A stretch of DNA of 64,000 nt, from positions 33,522,116 through 33,586,115 of the forward strand of contig NC_068347.1 in assembly GCF_014633365.1 (NCBI RefSeq), in the 5' to 3' direction. The position numbers and the translations under genes are program-made. The notes beneath the pieces were generated by a model. The model was not told the DNA's origin, did no database searches, and worked only from the letters and a program-made list of their open reading frames with translations. Position 1 is the stretch's first letter, and each line of letters starts with the position of its first letter. The stretch comes from Diospyros lotus (Eukaryota; Streptophyta; Magnoliopsida; Ericales; Ebenaceae). Shown here piece after piece: positions 10,380 through 21,800 of the stretch.

Positions 10380-11759
10380 TGGTATTAGAGCCTCGACTAA
10401 CGTCCATGGCTGCTACTCGCAATTCTAGTGCCTCATCTCTGCCTCAATCAAATTATTCATCCGATTCGCAAATCGATTTTCCATCGGTTGCGAAATCTCT
10501 AAATTTTGCTCCAATTAAGCTCGACACTGATGACTACTTGTTTTGAAAAGCACAAGTTCTAGCTACCATTCGAGCCTTCGATCTTCTTTTACTCATAAAC
10601 GAGTCTCAAACACCTTCAAAGTACATTCCGAATCCAAATTCTGATGTAGAAGGTTCGGATCCGACAATTTTGAATCCAGCGTACATGACATGGATTCGTT
10701 CTGACCAGTTGCTTCTTGGCTGGTTATTCTCGACAATGGACAAGGAAGTTCTCGCTCAGGTGATACACTGTGAGACTTCGAATGAGGTATGGTCTTCACT
10801 TGAAACTCTGTTTTCGCAGCAGACCGTTGCAAACTCATTTCAATTAAAACAGCAATTGCAGTTAGTTAAGAAGAACTCTTTCTATTAATGACTATATTCT
10901 GTGAATTAAGACTATTGCACATGCTCTAGCTGCAATCGGTGAACCTCTAGGTGATAAGGATTTGTTATTGTCTATCTTGAATGGTCTGGATCATGACTAT
11001 GACACAATAGTAAGTTTGATTACTTATCAAATAGATGAGATTAATCTAGAAAAAGTGCAATATCTCCTCCTTATGCATGAACAACGCTTAGCCTCTAAGA
11101 ATTCAATTGATTCCTCGTTTGTGAATTTTGATTCTGTTATTAATGTCAATGTTGCAACCTATGGTTCTAGATCTGGTAATGATTCAATTAATAACACTAG
11201 AGGAGGAAATATGTCTCGTGGAGGAGGCTATGTGAATAGAGGTGGTCGAGGTAGAGGCCAGTCGGTGGCAAGCGAATTTATTGCCAGTTATGTGGCAAAC
11301 CTGGCCATTTTGTGGACAAGTGTTACCATCGATTTGACAGAAATTTTCAGCAAGGTTCTAGTCAACTACAAGGCTATGGTCAATTTGGCCAAGGAGGTGG
11401 TTTTCAGGTTCAAACAGAACCACATGCATATTTAGCCAGCCCTAGTGAGTCTAATGAAGCTTTTATGTCTGATTTAGGTTCTACCTCTTCCAGCTTACAA
11501 GTATTTGCCTCAACCAACAGATAATTTTTCTCAGTTATCCTCTCGTGCTGATTCTCCTTGATTCGTTGATTTTGGTGCAACCAATCATATTACCATTAGT
11601 CTCGACAACTTATCTCTATCATCTCCTTATCAAGGCATTGATAAGGTTACTGTTGGTGATGGTAAGGCCTTGCCTATTTCTCATGTTGGTGTTGGTCATT
11701 TGCATACACAATCTTGTCCTCAATCTGTTCTTTCATTACCTAATGTACTACATGTTCCT

Positions 11760-12091
11760 TGTGAGAATCCCACATCGCCTCAGCAAGGGAGACCTGGGAT
11801 ATATATAAGGAGGAGGATCCCTCCACCTGTTAAGCTGGTTTTTCATGTTGGAGTTCTATCTCTGACTTCTCACATGGTATCAGAGCTAACCCTTAGCTGT
11901 CGTGGTCATGGACCAGTACCCTGCCCAATCACCTGGGCATGTATCAGTTATTGGAGAAGTTTTGGCCTAGGGGGAGTGTGAGAATCCCACATCGCCTCAA
12001 CAAGAGAGACCTGGGATATATATAAAGAGGAGAATCCCTCCACCTATTAAACTAGTTTTTCAAGTTAGAGTTCTACCTCTGACTTCTCACA
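11760..12091 (+). mobile_element. TRIM (miniature LTR retrotransposon, 332 bp)
   Basis: Two 115-bp LTRs (11760-11874 and 11977-12091) each begin TGTGAGAATCCCACATCG and end CTTCTCACA. Between them are only 102 bp: a primer-binding site directly after the first LTR (TGGTATCAGAGC at 11875-11886) and a purine tract before the second (GGGGGAG at about 11970-11976). Both flanks are TTCCT (11755-11759 and 12092-12096), an exact 5-bp duplication. There is no coding capacity, so it must have moved with proteins from another element. It sits in the protease-integrase part of the copia element. The LTRs differ at 10 of 115 positions. Confidence 0.95.
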
Positions 12092-13529
12092 TTCCTCATA
12101 TAAAGAAGAGTCTTCTTAGTGTTTCTCAACTTACAAGAGATAATAATGTAGTTGCTAAGTTTGATTAAGGACAAGGACTCCTTACTGGTGTTACTTCGAG
12201 GAACCCTTAGAGATGGTTTGTATCAGTTGGTGTCAGCTTTTGATTCTGCTATGCCCAAATCATCTCAGACCATCACTCCTTTTGAGACCTCAGGACTTGC
12301 TATCAAGCGTTGTTTCAAGACCTCGGACATTGTTCCTTCCTTTTCTAATAAAAGTTGTATACATTAGAATCTGATTTCTCCAGATCTATTCTTGAATGCA
12401 AATGTAGCTCAAGCAGACTGTGTAGGACAGCTGTGGCATGCCAAATTAGGGCACCCTACCTATCATGTACTAAAACATGTGCTGAATAAAATTCAAGTTT
12501 CTTGTCCAAAGTTTGTTCTTTCTTTTTGTGACTTCTGTAAGATTGGCAAATCACATCAACTTCCTTTTTCTAGTTGTCCAATCACAGTTAAAAACCCTCT
12601 GGAATTAGTTTATTCCGATGTTTAGGGTCCAACACATCGGGGTCCAGCACCTATTACTTCTGTTGAGGGTTATCGTTACTATATTGTCTTTATTAATGCT
12701 TACACAAGATACTTATGGCTTTATCCTTTAAAGTTGAAATCTAATGCCCTATAAACCTTTGTAAACTTTCACAAGCTAGCCGAATTACAGTATAACTCAA
12801 AGTTGAGAGCCTTGCAAACTGATAATGGGGATGAGTTTAAGGCCTTTTTACCCTACTTTCGTACTTATTGTATTCAGCCTTGTTTTTCTTGTCCTTATAC
12901 ACACCAACAAAATGGTGTACTTGGGAGAAAATATCATCATATTGCTAAAATGGGACTAACCTTGCTAGCTCATGCTCGAATGCCTTTGTCCTTTTGGGTT
13001 GAAGCCTTCCACATAGTTGTTTATCTCATTTATCTTTTACCTTCATTTGTTTTTAATTTTTCATGTCCATTTGAGCTACTCTATCATAAACAATCTAACT
13101 ATTTTGCTCCTCAACCTTTTGGATACACTTGTTTTCCCTATCTCAGATTTTATAACCGACATAAGTTTGATTTTCATTCATTTAAATGTGTTTTCATTGG
13201 GTATAGTCTGATCAAGCAAGGTATAAGTGCTTACATCCTTCAGGGAATGTGTATGTTTCAAGGCATGTTCAATTCAACCCCAATAAGTATCCCTATCCTA
13301 ATCTTTTTCAGTCATCTGGTAATTCAGTCTCTATGGTTAACTCTGTTGGACCTTCAACTGAAGTGTTTCATTATCTTCCCTGTTTTTCTTCAAGTGTTCC
13401 TTGGGTGAGATAGTCTTCATTTCCTCCCTTATCACACACTAGTAATGGTAGATCAGTCAACACCTCTCCAGTGCCTTTGGAGAACCCAGCTATATCTTAG
13501 TACTCTTCTTCATCTTTCTCTAGACATTA

Positions 13530-13756
13530 TGTAACATCCCGTATCGAGCGATAAAAAGGACCGAAACAACTTACCCTGATGGACCTACACGAACTTCCCA
13601 GGGGGGTCACCCATCCTTGGTTTACCCCAGGTCAAGCACACTTAATTTGGAAGTTCTTTGCCAACATTCAGCCCAAAATGTAATCAGGTGGTGTTGTTTC
13701 CTTCCTTACTTATCCTCGATATATACTACCATTTTCTGGGCTCTTAGGGTATTACA
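13530..13756 (-). mobile_element. Cassandra-type solo LTR with a 5S rRNA-like segment
   Basis: The 227-bp segment is TGTAACATCC...GGTATTACA on the plus strand and is flanked by exact CATTA duplications (13525-13529 and 13757-13761). On the minus strand, about 13675 to 13585 resembles the 3' two thirds of plant 5S rRNA, including GGATGGGTGACC and CTGGGAAGTT of the C-box region and a degenerate AAGTGTGCTTG A-box region. An LTR that carries 5S sequence is the hallmark of Cassandra elements. No second LTR is present. The minus strand is assigned from the 5S sense direction. Confidence 0.9.
13585..13675 (-). ncRNA. 5S rRNA-derived segment in Cassandra LTR (not a 5S gene)
   Basis: About 90 bp resemble 5S rRNA on the minus strand. 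The internal C-box is well kept (GGATGGGTGACCCCCCTGG), the intermediate part is deleted and altered, and the 5' third is unrecognisable. Known Cassandra LTRs can be transcribed by RNA polymerase III from this segment. Whether this decayed copy can is unknown. Confidence 0.7.
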
Positions 13757-15491
13757 CATTATGTCTGTCATCCTTCTCAACCTTCTGGTGTACCTAAGTA
13801 CAAACTTCCTCCAGTACCCTCAATTCATCCTATGCTTACTTGATCTCGAGCTAAACAGTCTTTGGCTACTTCTCCTTATGTGTTGTTAACAATCTTAGAA
13901 CCTAGCTTAGTGCATGAAGCTCTCTTAGATCCTCACTGGGCTAAGGCTGCAGGAGGAATTCTCTGCTTTACAGTCTAATCACACTTGGAATTTGGTTCCC
14001 TTCTCATTAGATATGAACCTTATTGAGTGTAAATGGGTGTTTCGTGTCAAGTACAAATCGAATGGTTCCATTCTCAAACACACGGCTTGTTTGGTAGCTA
14101 AAGGTTTCTTACAAACACCCGGTATAGATTATGGTGAGACTTTTAGCCCCGTTGTAAAGGCTCCAACAATAGGAGTTCTCTTTTCTTTGGTTGTAAAATT
14201 TGGTTGGGATAAACAGTAGGTTGATATTAACAATGCCTTCTTGAATGGAGATCTAATCAAAAATGTATATATGACACAACCAAAAGGGTTTATTGATTCC
14301 CAGTTTCCATCTTATCTTTGTAAACTTAAGAAGTCCCCTTATGGACTAAAGCAAGCCCCAAGAGCTCGGTACACTAAGCTACGCCAAGCTTTACAAAGTT
14401 GAGGTTTTATTCGGTCAGTCTCAGATGCATCCTTGTTCATTAAACGAACCCCTAAGGCTGTGTTATTTCTTTTGGTGTATGTAGATGATATCCTTATAAC
14501 GGGTTCTGATCCTTCAGCTCTTAAAGCTTGCATACATGATTTGGACACCTATTTTGCTCTCAAAACCTTGGGTTCAGTTAACTACTTCCTAGGGTTTGAG
14601 GCATTTAGGGATAAGACTGGAATGTATCTTATTCAATCTAAGTATACAATGGACTTGTTGCACAAGGCTGGTATGTAGGATTGCAAGCCATGTAATACAC
14701 CCGTGAATTTGGGGATTTCTTTTACTAATGAAGGTGATATTTTCTCAAATCCGTCATTGTATCAAACCATTATAGGTTCACTTTAATACTTAACCTACAC
14801 CAGGCCAGATATTTCATTTGTGGTAAATAAACTGAGTCAATCCTTGTCTACTCCTAAAATACAACATTGGACAACTTGTAAACGTTTACTTCAGATTGGG
14901 GTTGTTGTTTACACCTAATGTATCTGATTTAGCTTTGACAGTTTACACTGATGCAGACCATACTGGCTGCAAGGTAACTAGAAAATCTACAAGTGGTATT
15001 TGTGTGTTTCTTGGTTCAAATTTGTTGTTATAGAGCTCAAGAAAGCAGTCTGTTGTTGCTCACTCAGTGGGAGAAGCTGAGTATCGAGCTATGGCACAAG
15101 GTGTAACTAAAGTTATATGGTTAAAATCCCTCTTCACTGAGTTGGGTTATTCTTTGTCACACGTTCCAATTTTGTGGTGTGATAATCTAGCAGCTAAGAG
15201 CATAGTAGAAAATCTAGTATTTCACTCTCATACAAAGCATATTGAGATAGATGTTCACTTTGTTCGAGAGAAGGTGGAAAATGGAGATATTGAGATTAGG
15301 TATGTTTCTACCTTGTATCAAGTAGCAGATATTTTCTCCAAAGGGTTGTCAAAAGACAGATTCTCGTTTCTATTTTACAAACTTGGGCTTCGGTGGTCTC
15401 CTATTCATGCTCTTATAACAGTGGACTCAAGTTCAGATGAGGCTAAGCAGTTGAATTCTACTATTACCAGGAAGTCCACATTGAAGGGGAA

Positions 15492-15689
15492 TGTTAAAGG
15501 AATTAAAGCTAGTTGAAGCCTTTGAGTTGTTGATTAGTGTCTGTTGTATATGTTCAGTAATATCTGCTACTTGTAGTTGTTATTTGTTATGTTTAAAGTG
15601 TTATTAAAAAGAGATGTTAGTTGTATAAATAGGTTCCCTATCATTAATGAAGTATTGATCGAGGCATTTTTCAGACACTTTTTCTTTCG

Positions 15690-15748
<59 letters not shown>

Positions 15749-15791
15749 CTTTGTCTGGTTTTCATCTTTGTTCGTTTCTATTCAAATTACA
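15492..15791 (+). repeat. 3' LTR of the copia element, with expanded CT microsatellite
   Basis: Begins TGTTAAAGG and ends CAAATTACA. It matches the 5' LTR along its length but has a (CT)n tract of about 48 bp (about 15698-15745) where the 5' LTR has about 17 bp. The expansion therefore happened after insertion. Confidence 0.9.
15698..15745. repeat. (CT)n microsatellite
   Basis: About 24 uninterrupted CT units inside the 3' LTR of the copia element. Confidence 0.95.
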
Positions 15792-17094
15792 AATAGTAGT
15801 GGGCCACAATGAGGAACTCAAGAGAAAAATTTTACAATCCCTGCATGAGTCCCCTTTAGGGGGTATTCGGGCATCCAAAACACTTATTTGAGGGTGAGAC
15901 AACTATTCCATTGGCCTTAGCTCAGAGTGGCAATGAGGGATTTTGTGCTAGGGTGTGATACATGTAAGAGGTGCGAGCAGGAAAACGTGGCATATCCAAC
16001 CCTTGCCAATACCAGAATAGTTATGGACAAGTGTGTCCATGGACTTCATCAAAGGTCTGCCAAAAATCAAAGGGAAGGATTGTGTAATGGTGCTGGTTAA
16101 CAAGCTTACTAAATTTTGTAGGATTGGCTCACCTTTACACAGCCCAAGAAATGGCAAGGGCATTCATTGATCGAGTGGTAGCTATGCACGAGTCCCTAAG
16201 TCCATTATATTTGACCGAGATAAGGTGTTTACAAGTTGGAGGAAGTTTATGAAGAACATGGGCACGGAGCTCAACCTTTCAACAACCTATCATCTCCAAT
16301 CTAATGGGCAAACAAAAAGAGAAAAACCAAAGCCTAGAAACCTACCTCTGATGCGTGTGTTTGCTGCAACCTAAGAGTTAGCATAGGTGGCTGGCTTTAG
16401 CACAGTGGTGGTACAATTCCAGCCACCATGCTTCTATAAAAATGACACCATTTGAATCGGTATTTGGGTATAAACCTCATATCCTACCAATCACTGAAGG
16501 GCATGTCTCGGCTCCAGCCGTGGAGGAGTACTTACAACAAGAAGAGGGGTATTGCAGCAACTCAAGCAGGAGTTGGCATCGGCCCAAAACCGGATGAAAC
16601 AATATGCCGATAGGAGGAGGACTGACTGTGAGTTCGAAGTTGGGGAAAGTGTACCTAAGACTCAGGCGTCCACATCTAAAGTCCATCTCCCAAGGGCCAG
16701 TATTCAAGTTTAGCCCTAAGTACTTCAGCCCGTTTCCCATAATAGCCAGAATTAGCGAAGTGGCTTACCGATTGCAGCTGCCGGAATGATCCAAAATCCA
16801 TCCAGTCTTCCATGTTTCCTTATTAAAGCAGGCCACGGGCAAGGAGCGGGTTAACCTGGAGCAACCAGTACTACCTAAGGAGAAAGAAGTTGCAAAGAAG
16901 CTAGAGGCTATAATGGGAAGAAGAATGGTCTATCACCAAGGAGCCCCTCTCATCCAAGTACTAGTGAGGTGGCAAGGAGAGCCTTCGGGAAAGGATACCT
17001 GGGAATACCTTCCTCAATTACTACAACAGTTTCCAAAGGTAGCTAGCCTCTTGAACATTTCTTGAGGACAAAAAATTGCTGAAAGGAGGCATAT

Positions 17095-17501
17095 TGTCAC
17101 AAAACGAAAGGAAGGCCGAAATTTGGGCCAATTTTGCTGCGGAGTTTGAGTTGTTTTAGTTGTTTCCTTTACTGCTATTAATTGTAACTTTTATATTTTC
17201 CAGCTAGTAGTTTGTTAGACAGTTATGCTAAGTCTAAAGGTGGCTAGAATAGGACAAAATAGTTTGTTATAGGAGAGGTGATCTGTTGTGGCAGCACCTA
17301 CAAGTCTACTATATAAACTATGGCAGCCCCTGTAAATCTATCAAACAGTGATATCAAAATCAGATTCCTATTCTCCCTACTTTCTCTCTTCCTCACTCTC
17401 TCTTCCAATCCCTTTCTTCTTTCTTTCTACTGTTCTCTAGCAATCCCCTCTAATTCACACCGAATTAGGAGAGTTGTAGTTGTCACAGCATAACTGTGAC
17501 A
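17095..17501 (+). repeat. 3' LTR of plus-strand gypsy element
   Basis: This 407-bp segment begins TGTCACAAAACG and ends AACTGTGACA, directly after a purine tract and the end of pol. A TATA-like box (TATATAAAC) lies near 17309-17317 and CT-rich sequence follows, as in an R/U5 region. The next five bases, AATAC, would be the target duplication; the other copy is off-window. Confidence 0.8.
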
Positions 17502-18871
17502 AATACCTACCACAAATTGGAATGTACCATGTTCCATGTAACTATGGGTGGGACAGAGCCTCCATCAACTGATTTCATCGACTGATTTCATCAACTGCTT
17601 CGTTTATTCATAACAACATTAACGTGTTTTTTTTTTTTTTTTTCATGTCTACTGATTACACATACTTCTTGACATAATCCAAAATGATGGATGTCCAACT
17701 AGCTACAGGATTTAGTATGTGATTTTACATAAAGAAAGTCTTCTAGAAATACCATGGGAGCTGCCACTCTTTCTCCACCATCAATCTTCCTTGGGCTCAA
17801 ATGGTAATGTGCGATGGCATGAGTTCAACTACTTTGGGTATATGTGGCATGCAAACACATAGTCAATGTACAAGCACACACACGTGATGGCAGTTTCATA
17901 CAGACGTATGCATGTGCACATGAGATCATGCTATCATGCTGTCATTTCATGCATAAATCATTAGTTTCTCTTTTTCTGTCCTTTTGCTCTTCTTTCCTCT
18001 CTCTCCCACATGGCCTTCTCTCTCTACTACTTTGTGCTGAAACCAAATGGATGGGTGGCCTATTTATGGACACTTGAAGCAGCTGAAGTGGTAGCAGCCC
18101 CAGTGGTTGGTACCTAGCCCTTGCAATATGTTTCTCTCATAGGTTGACACCTAGGTACCTGCTTCAGCCCTCCCTTGACAACTCACTGTCTAGAAGCCTC
18201 TTGTATGTTCTTCTATTCTCTAGAATGTTCAAGATCAATGTAAGACTCTTTCAAGTGCTTAATTAGCCCCTTTAATTAACCAGTAATCCAACTTTCACAT
18301 AGCTCACCCAAAATTAATAATATTTGTAACCTGTGAAATTTCACATCAAACCTAGCAACATATCTAAAATATGGTTAATTATCTCTTTGTTTAGTCTCTC
18401 AAAATGGAGTTCAAATCAGCTGCTTACCTGAGTTTTTCACCTGCTTCCAGTAGTCAACCCAAAAGTTGACTAATGGTCAACTCCTCGATTTTGCATATCA
18501 ACTCTCCCTACAGTCAACCCTCTAGTTGTAGTATAGATTGACTCTCAACCCTTGACTGATTATTCTTTCAATCCTCAATGAAAGTATGGGGTGTTACATG
18601 ATTACCAGCATTTCCTTTGGACGTTGCCTTCATTTGCTGCTGATTGCTTTTAGATATTCCTTCTTTCAAGTTGGCATGATCATTGGGATGTCTTTGTCAG
18701 TATCATACTTTCTTATACTCTGGATATATGACTATTGATACTCAATACTTTTTATCACTGTTTCTCAAATGCAACATAAATACAAGAAAGAACAACAATG
18801 AAGAAAAAATAATTATGGATTCAGCTGATGTGGATTCCTTTTACAGTTGCTATGTTTTTTTCTTAAATCAG
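17502..18871. other. intron-like sequence upstream of the first visible NO VEIN-like exon, with an LTR-like segment
   Basis: No coding frame is supported. Read on the minus strand from 18598, the sequence starts TGTAACACCCC, a common gypsy LTR start, and has a TATA-like CCATAAATAGG near 18065. A minus-strand solo LTR probably ends the TE nest here. Its other boundary and a target duplication could not be fixed. A poly-T run lies at about 17628-17643. The remainder is presumed to be intron of the NO VEIN-like gene. Confidence 0.5.
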
Positions 18872-21800
18872 GTGAAAAGTGGGAAGTTGTTGTCTGATAT
18901 TGGGTTCAAGACTCAAGTTAGCCTTGATGATGCCCTAACAGTTCTTCAAGTTTGGAGGAGGTCCAACACTCCGTACATGGCTAGGTAACATGTCTTATTT
19001 TCCTTTTTATTTGTCTTTTAGGTGTTTGGCATTTTTTATCTTCATTCATTCCCCAGTGGTAGACCAGATTTTTCAGTGGTCTTTTAGGCAGCAGTTCATA
19101 CAACCCCCTCACCAAAAAAAAAAAAAAAAAACTTATTTGCAACTTCCATGGCTTCTATATTACTGGAGTCATGCTTCTTGTTTTAGATTTTAAGGGGTAG
19201 AAGAAAATTCTAAATCTTCTGGTTTAATTGTTCATCTAGGTCATTGTATGGGAAATGTTACGAGCACAAAGTAGACTGACATGCCATTTTTGTAGCTTTT
19301 GTCTTCTTTGCTTTTGGAACATGGAGCTCCATATACTGGTGGGAAATTGCCACCTTGTCTTATGAACTGAACTAATCTACTATTGTTTTGAAAATGTGTA
19401 TAGATATTCATTCCTGTTTCTTATTAAAAAATTAATAATCCAAAATTTCATTTTAGTGCAAATTGTGAACCTACAATGATATGCCAACCAAATTTGCCAG
19501 TCTTGCTAAGTTGGCAACATTTTCTGGGGAAATTCATTGAGACTAGGATGTTTGGCATTTCTTATTCCTGGGGATATTGGGTTTCCTTTCCATAAGGACT
19601 TCTATTTCTTAGATTAGAGAGAAGAAATACCACGCATGGTCCAAAAATCTGGCATAGATCCTCTACTTATGGCACAAGGACTGGGAATGATTATTTCATA
19701 CCATTTATGTTTTACTTTTTATCACATTTTTTATTTTATGATGAAATTGGTCTTTAAAAAATTCATTCAAAAAGTTTATCCAGCATTGCTTGAAGGATGA
19801 GTTTGAACTTGATGACCACCAAGCAACAATATTGTTGTTGTGATTTCTTGGCAGATAAGACTGCGCCATTGTAGTTCCATACATACATGGTTTCATGGTT
19901 GCGTGACTATCAAGTTTGTTTGGAAGTATAGCCCCTTTCTTGCATTTTTGGTGCATGCGTCTTTTTGTGTGAATGTGCGTATGTATGTGCCTTGCCCTGC
20001 TTTCTACATTTTGGCGCAGTCTTATTCTCCTCTGGTACTGCAAAATGTGCTATTACCTGCATTGCTACAATTTTTTCCATGTCTTGTTCTAATCCATCCT
20101 GTACTTTTAGTAATATAAATGCAGCATCAGTTCTTAATTTTTCTTCTATTTATTATGTAAACTTGATGTGGACCATATATTCCATAACAGTATAGCGCAG
20201 ATGTCCAAATTTTACACATTCATCTGGAAAGAAATGGCTTCCACGAAGAAAAAAGTTCTTGATGAATTACGTCTGGGACCTTTTATTTTTGTTCCATATT
20301 CGTGCAGTTTTTCTGATGAGGATATTGTTCCGGGTGGCTTTTTTCATCCTTCTGAAGTATATTGGCATGATGTTACTGGTTCTGTCAAAAAAATCAAGGA
20401 AATCCATTCTCACTGCCATTCTAATGTGACTGATCATCCTGTATGCAAGACATTGTGCAATATTTATCCCAGTCTTCATGTCTTTTTTGTGGGTGAGTGT
20501 GGAGTCAGTGAGATGCCCAATTTCCATGGCTACCTTCAAATCTTGCAGCATTTGGCAACTGTTGCTTTGCCCTCCCAAGCAGCTAATACGGTAAGTTACC
20601 AAATAGGAGCACATGTAGATTGTTGATGATCTTTTATTAACTTCTATCTAAATGTTCTGCCATGCCTCAGGTTTTTCAAGTCTTTCTGCAAATAAGTAAT
20701 GAACTGAAATCTGGGTTATTGAACTCTGAAGATGTCATTTCTTTGAAAGAATCTCTTCTAAAATTGGAATTCAAAGTGCTTCCCACTGTGCTAGATAAAT
20801 GGGTCTCACTACATCCATCCTTCGGCCTCATCTGTTGGTGTGATGATGACAAGTTAAAGAAGGAATTTAAGCATATGAACAACATAGATTTTATGTACTT
20901 TGGGGAACTAGGTGATGAGGAACAAGAGATGCTCCTGGTGAAAGTGTCTCCTCTCATGCGGACATTAGGAGTTCCTGCTTTGTCAGAGGTGAGCTTTCTC
21001 TCTCTCCTTATTCGTCCACAAAAGGACATAGATTGGGGGAATTTTTGGTTCTGGCAAATTCAGGAATGGAATGAATTGAACTTTTGTTAAAAATATGATT
21101 CTGTTGTCTGCAGTGCATCATTCTTTTTTTTTTCTTTTTCTTTTTTTTTTTTGCTGAGACTGCAATGTATCATTTAGGTAAGGCATTATGGCCGTTTTCC
21201 TTCTAGGCTAGAGGAGGTCAAGTGATTGGTTTTGGTATGAACTCAAACAGTAAAAACCTGTAGTGTTCCAACTTGTTAATATGCATGGGTTTCATGTCTA
21301 CACTAAATTTTGTATTGGCAATTATGGAAAAAATTGTTAAATGTCCAAAATTTCTGGTCTTTTTTTGCTTTGCAGGTCACAACACGTGAAGCAGTCTATC
21401 ATGGGTTGACAGACAACAGTTTCCAAGCTTCATTGCTTAACTGGGCTCTTCCTTATGCCCAGCGTTACATCTATAATTTTCATCATGATAGATACTCTCA
21501 TCTGAAGCAGTCTGGATTCGAATTCCTGACTCATCTCCAAATTGTAGTTGTTGAAAAGTTGTTCTACAAGAATACCATTAAAAGATCTGGCATTACATCC
21601 AATAAGCAATTTAAATGTAGCTGTCTTCTTGAGGTATGTAAGCCCCTCATGGCACCAGGCATTTGTTCCTCAATTTGTGTAGTTTTTCTATTTAAGCATT
21701 CGGTGAAAATACTTCTGGCTGGATTTGACGTGAAATCATTGGGAAGACATCGTCATCTGGTGGAACATCTATATTACCATGCTAAGTACTTTGCTCCAGC

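Larger units (their letters stand above)
10406..15491 (+). pseudogene. copia gag-pol polyprotein, broken
   Basis: In order: gag from the ATG at 10406, with a TGA at 10544-10546 in place of Trp; a zinc knuckle with C-x2-C-x4-H-x4-C spacing (CQLCGKPGHFVDKC) near 11270-11330; protease VDFGATNH near 11562-11590 after another Trp-to-TGA change. The integrase has its zinc region at 12430-12545 and core at about 12600-13050 (LQTDNGDEF). The catalytic Glu in the usual NGVxERK motif is Gly here (12923-12925). RT spans about 13990-14700 with an intact YVDDILITG site, and RNase H about 14935-15380 with the TKHIEIDVHFVRE motif. Many stops and shifts; not functional. Confidence 0.9.
10116..15791 (+). mobile_element. 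full-length Ty1/copia retrotransposon with AATAG target duplication
   Basis: Two related LTRs (10116-10379 and 15492-15791) enclose a primer-binding site (TGGTATTAGAGCC at 10380, initiator-Met tRNA type), a gag-pol region and a purine tract (TGAAGGGGA, ends 15490). The 5-bp flanks AATAG at 10111-10115 and 15792-15796 are identical. The target is the plus gypsy between RNase H and integrase. By eye the LTRs differ at roughly 8% of aligned positions outside the CT repeat, so the insertion is old. It contains two younger insertions, a TRIM and a Cassandra LTR. Confidence 0.93.
8183..17064 (+). pseudogene. gypsy pol polyprotein, broken and split by insertions
   Basis: RT starts with a DELLVEFKDLFVEP-type motif at about 8273. 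It has a TAG stop at 8528-8530 where the family has Trp, and its active site reads FFNDIL instead of FFDDIL (codon 8840-8842). After the solo LTR it continues at 9205, then RNase H at 9528-9815 (LETDACGVGIGAILMQ, with the acidic start of RNase H) and a tail with YKKGKENLVATDALSR. The copia element separates this from the integrase (H2C2 zinc region at about 15800-15990, core to about 16500). The last part has a FHVSLLKQ motif and a chromodomain-like end (TWEYLPQLLQQFP, near 17000-17035). It is not functional. Confidence 0.85.
6982..17501 (+). mobile_element. Ty3/gypsy chromovirus retrotransposon (plus strand, 5' part off-window, host of the nest)
   Basis: Pieces of one element appear in order: linker upstream of RT (6982-7137), RT (8183-8869), rest of RT and RNase H (9205-10115), integrase and chromodomain (15797-17064), purine tract (GAAAGGAGGC) and 3' LTR (17095-17501). 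The gaps are filled by younger elements at 7138-8182, 8870-9199 and 10116-15791, each with its own target duplication. The gag and 5' LTR would lie left of the window, beyond the minus-strand gypsy copy. Confidence 0.85.

Noticed and set aside
13585..13675. A genuine 5S rRNA gene
   Set aside because: The 5S similarity is partial, shortened in the middle and enclosed by LTR ends and a target duplication, so it is a Cassandra LTR.
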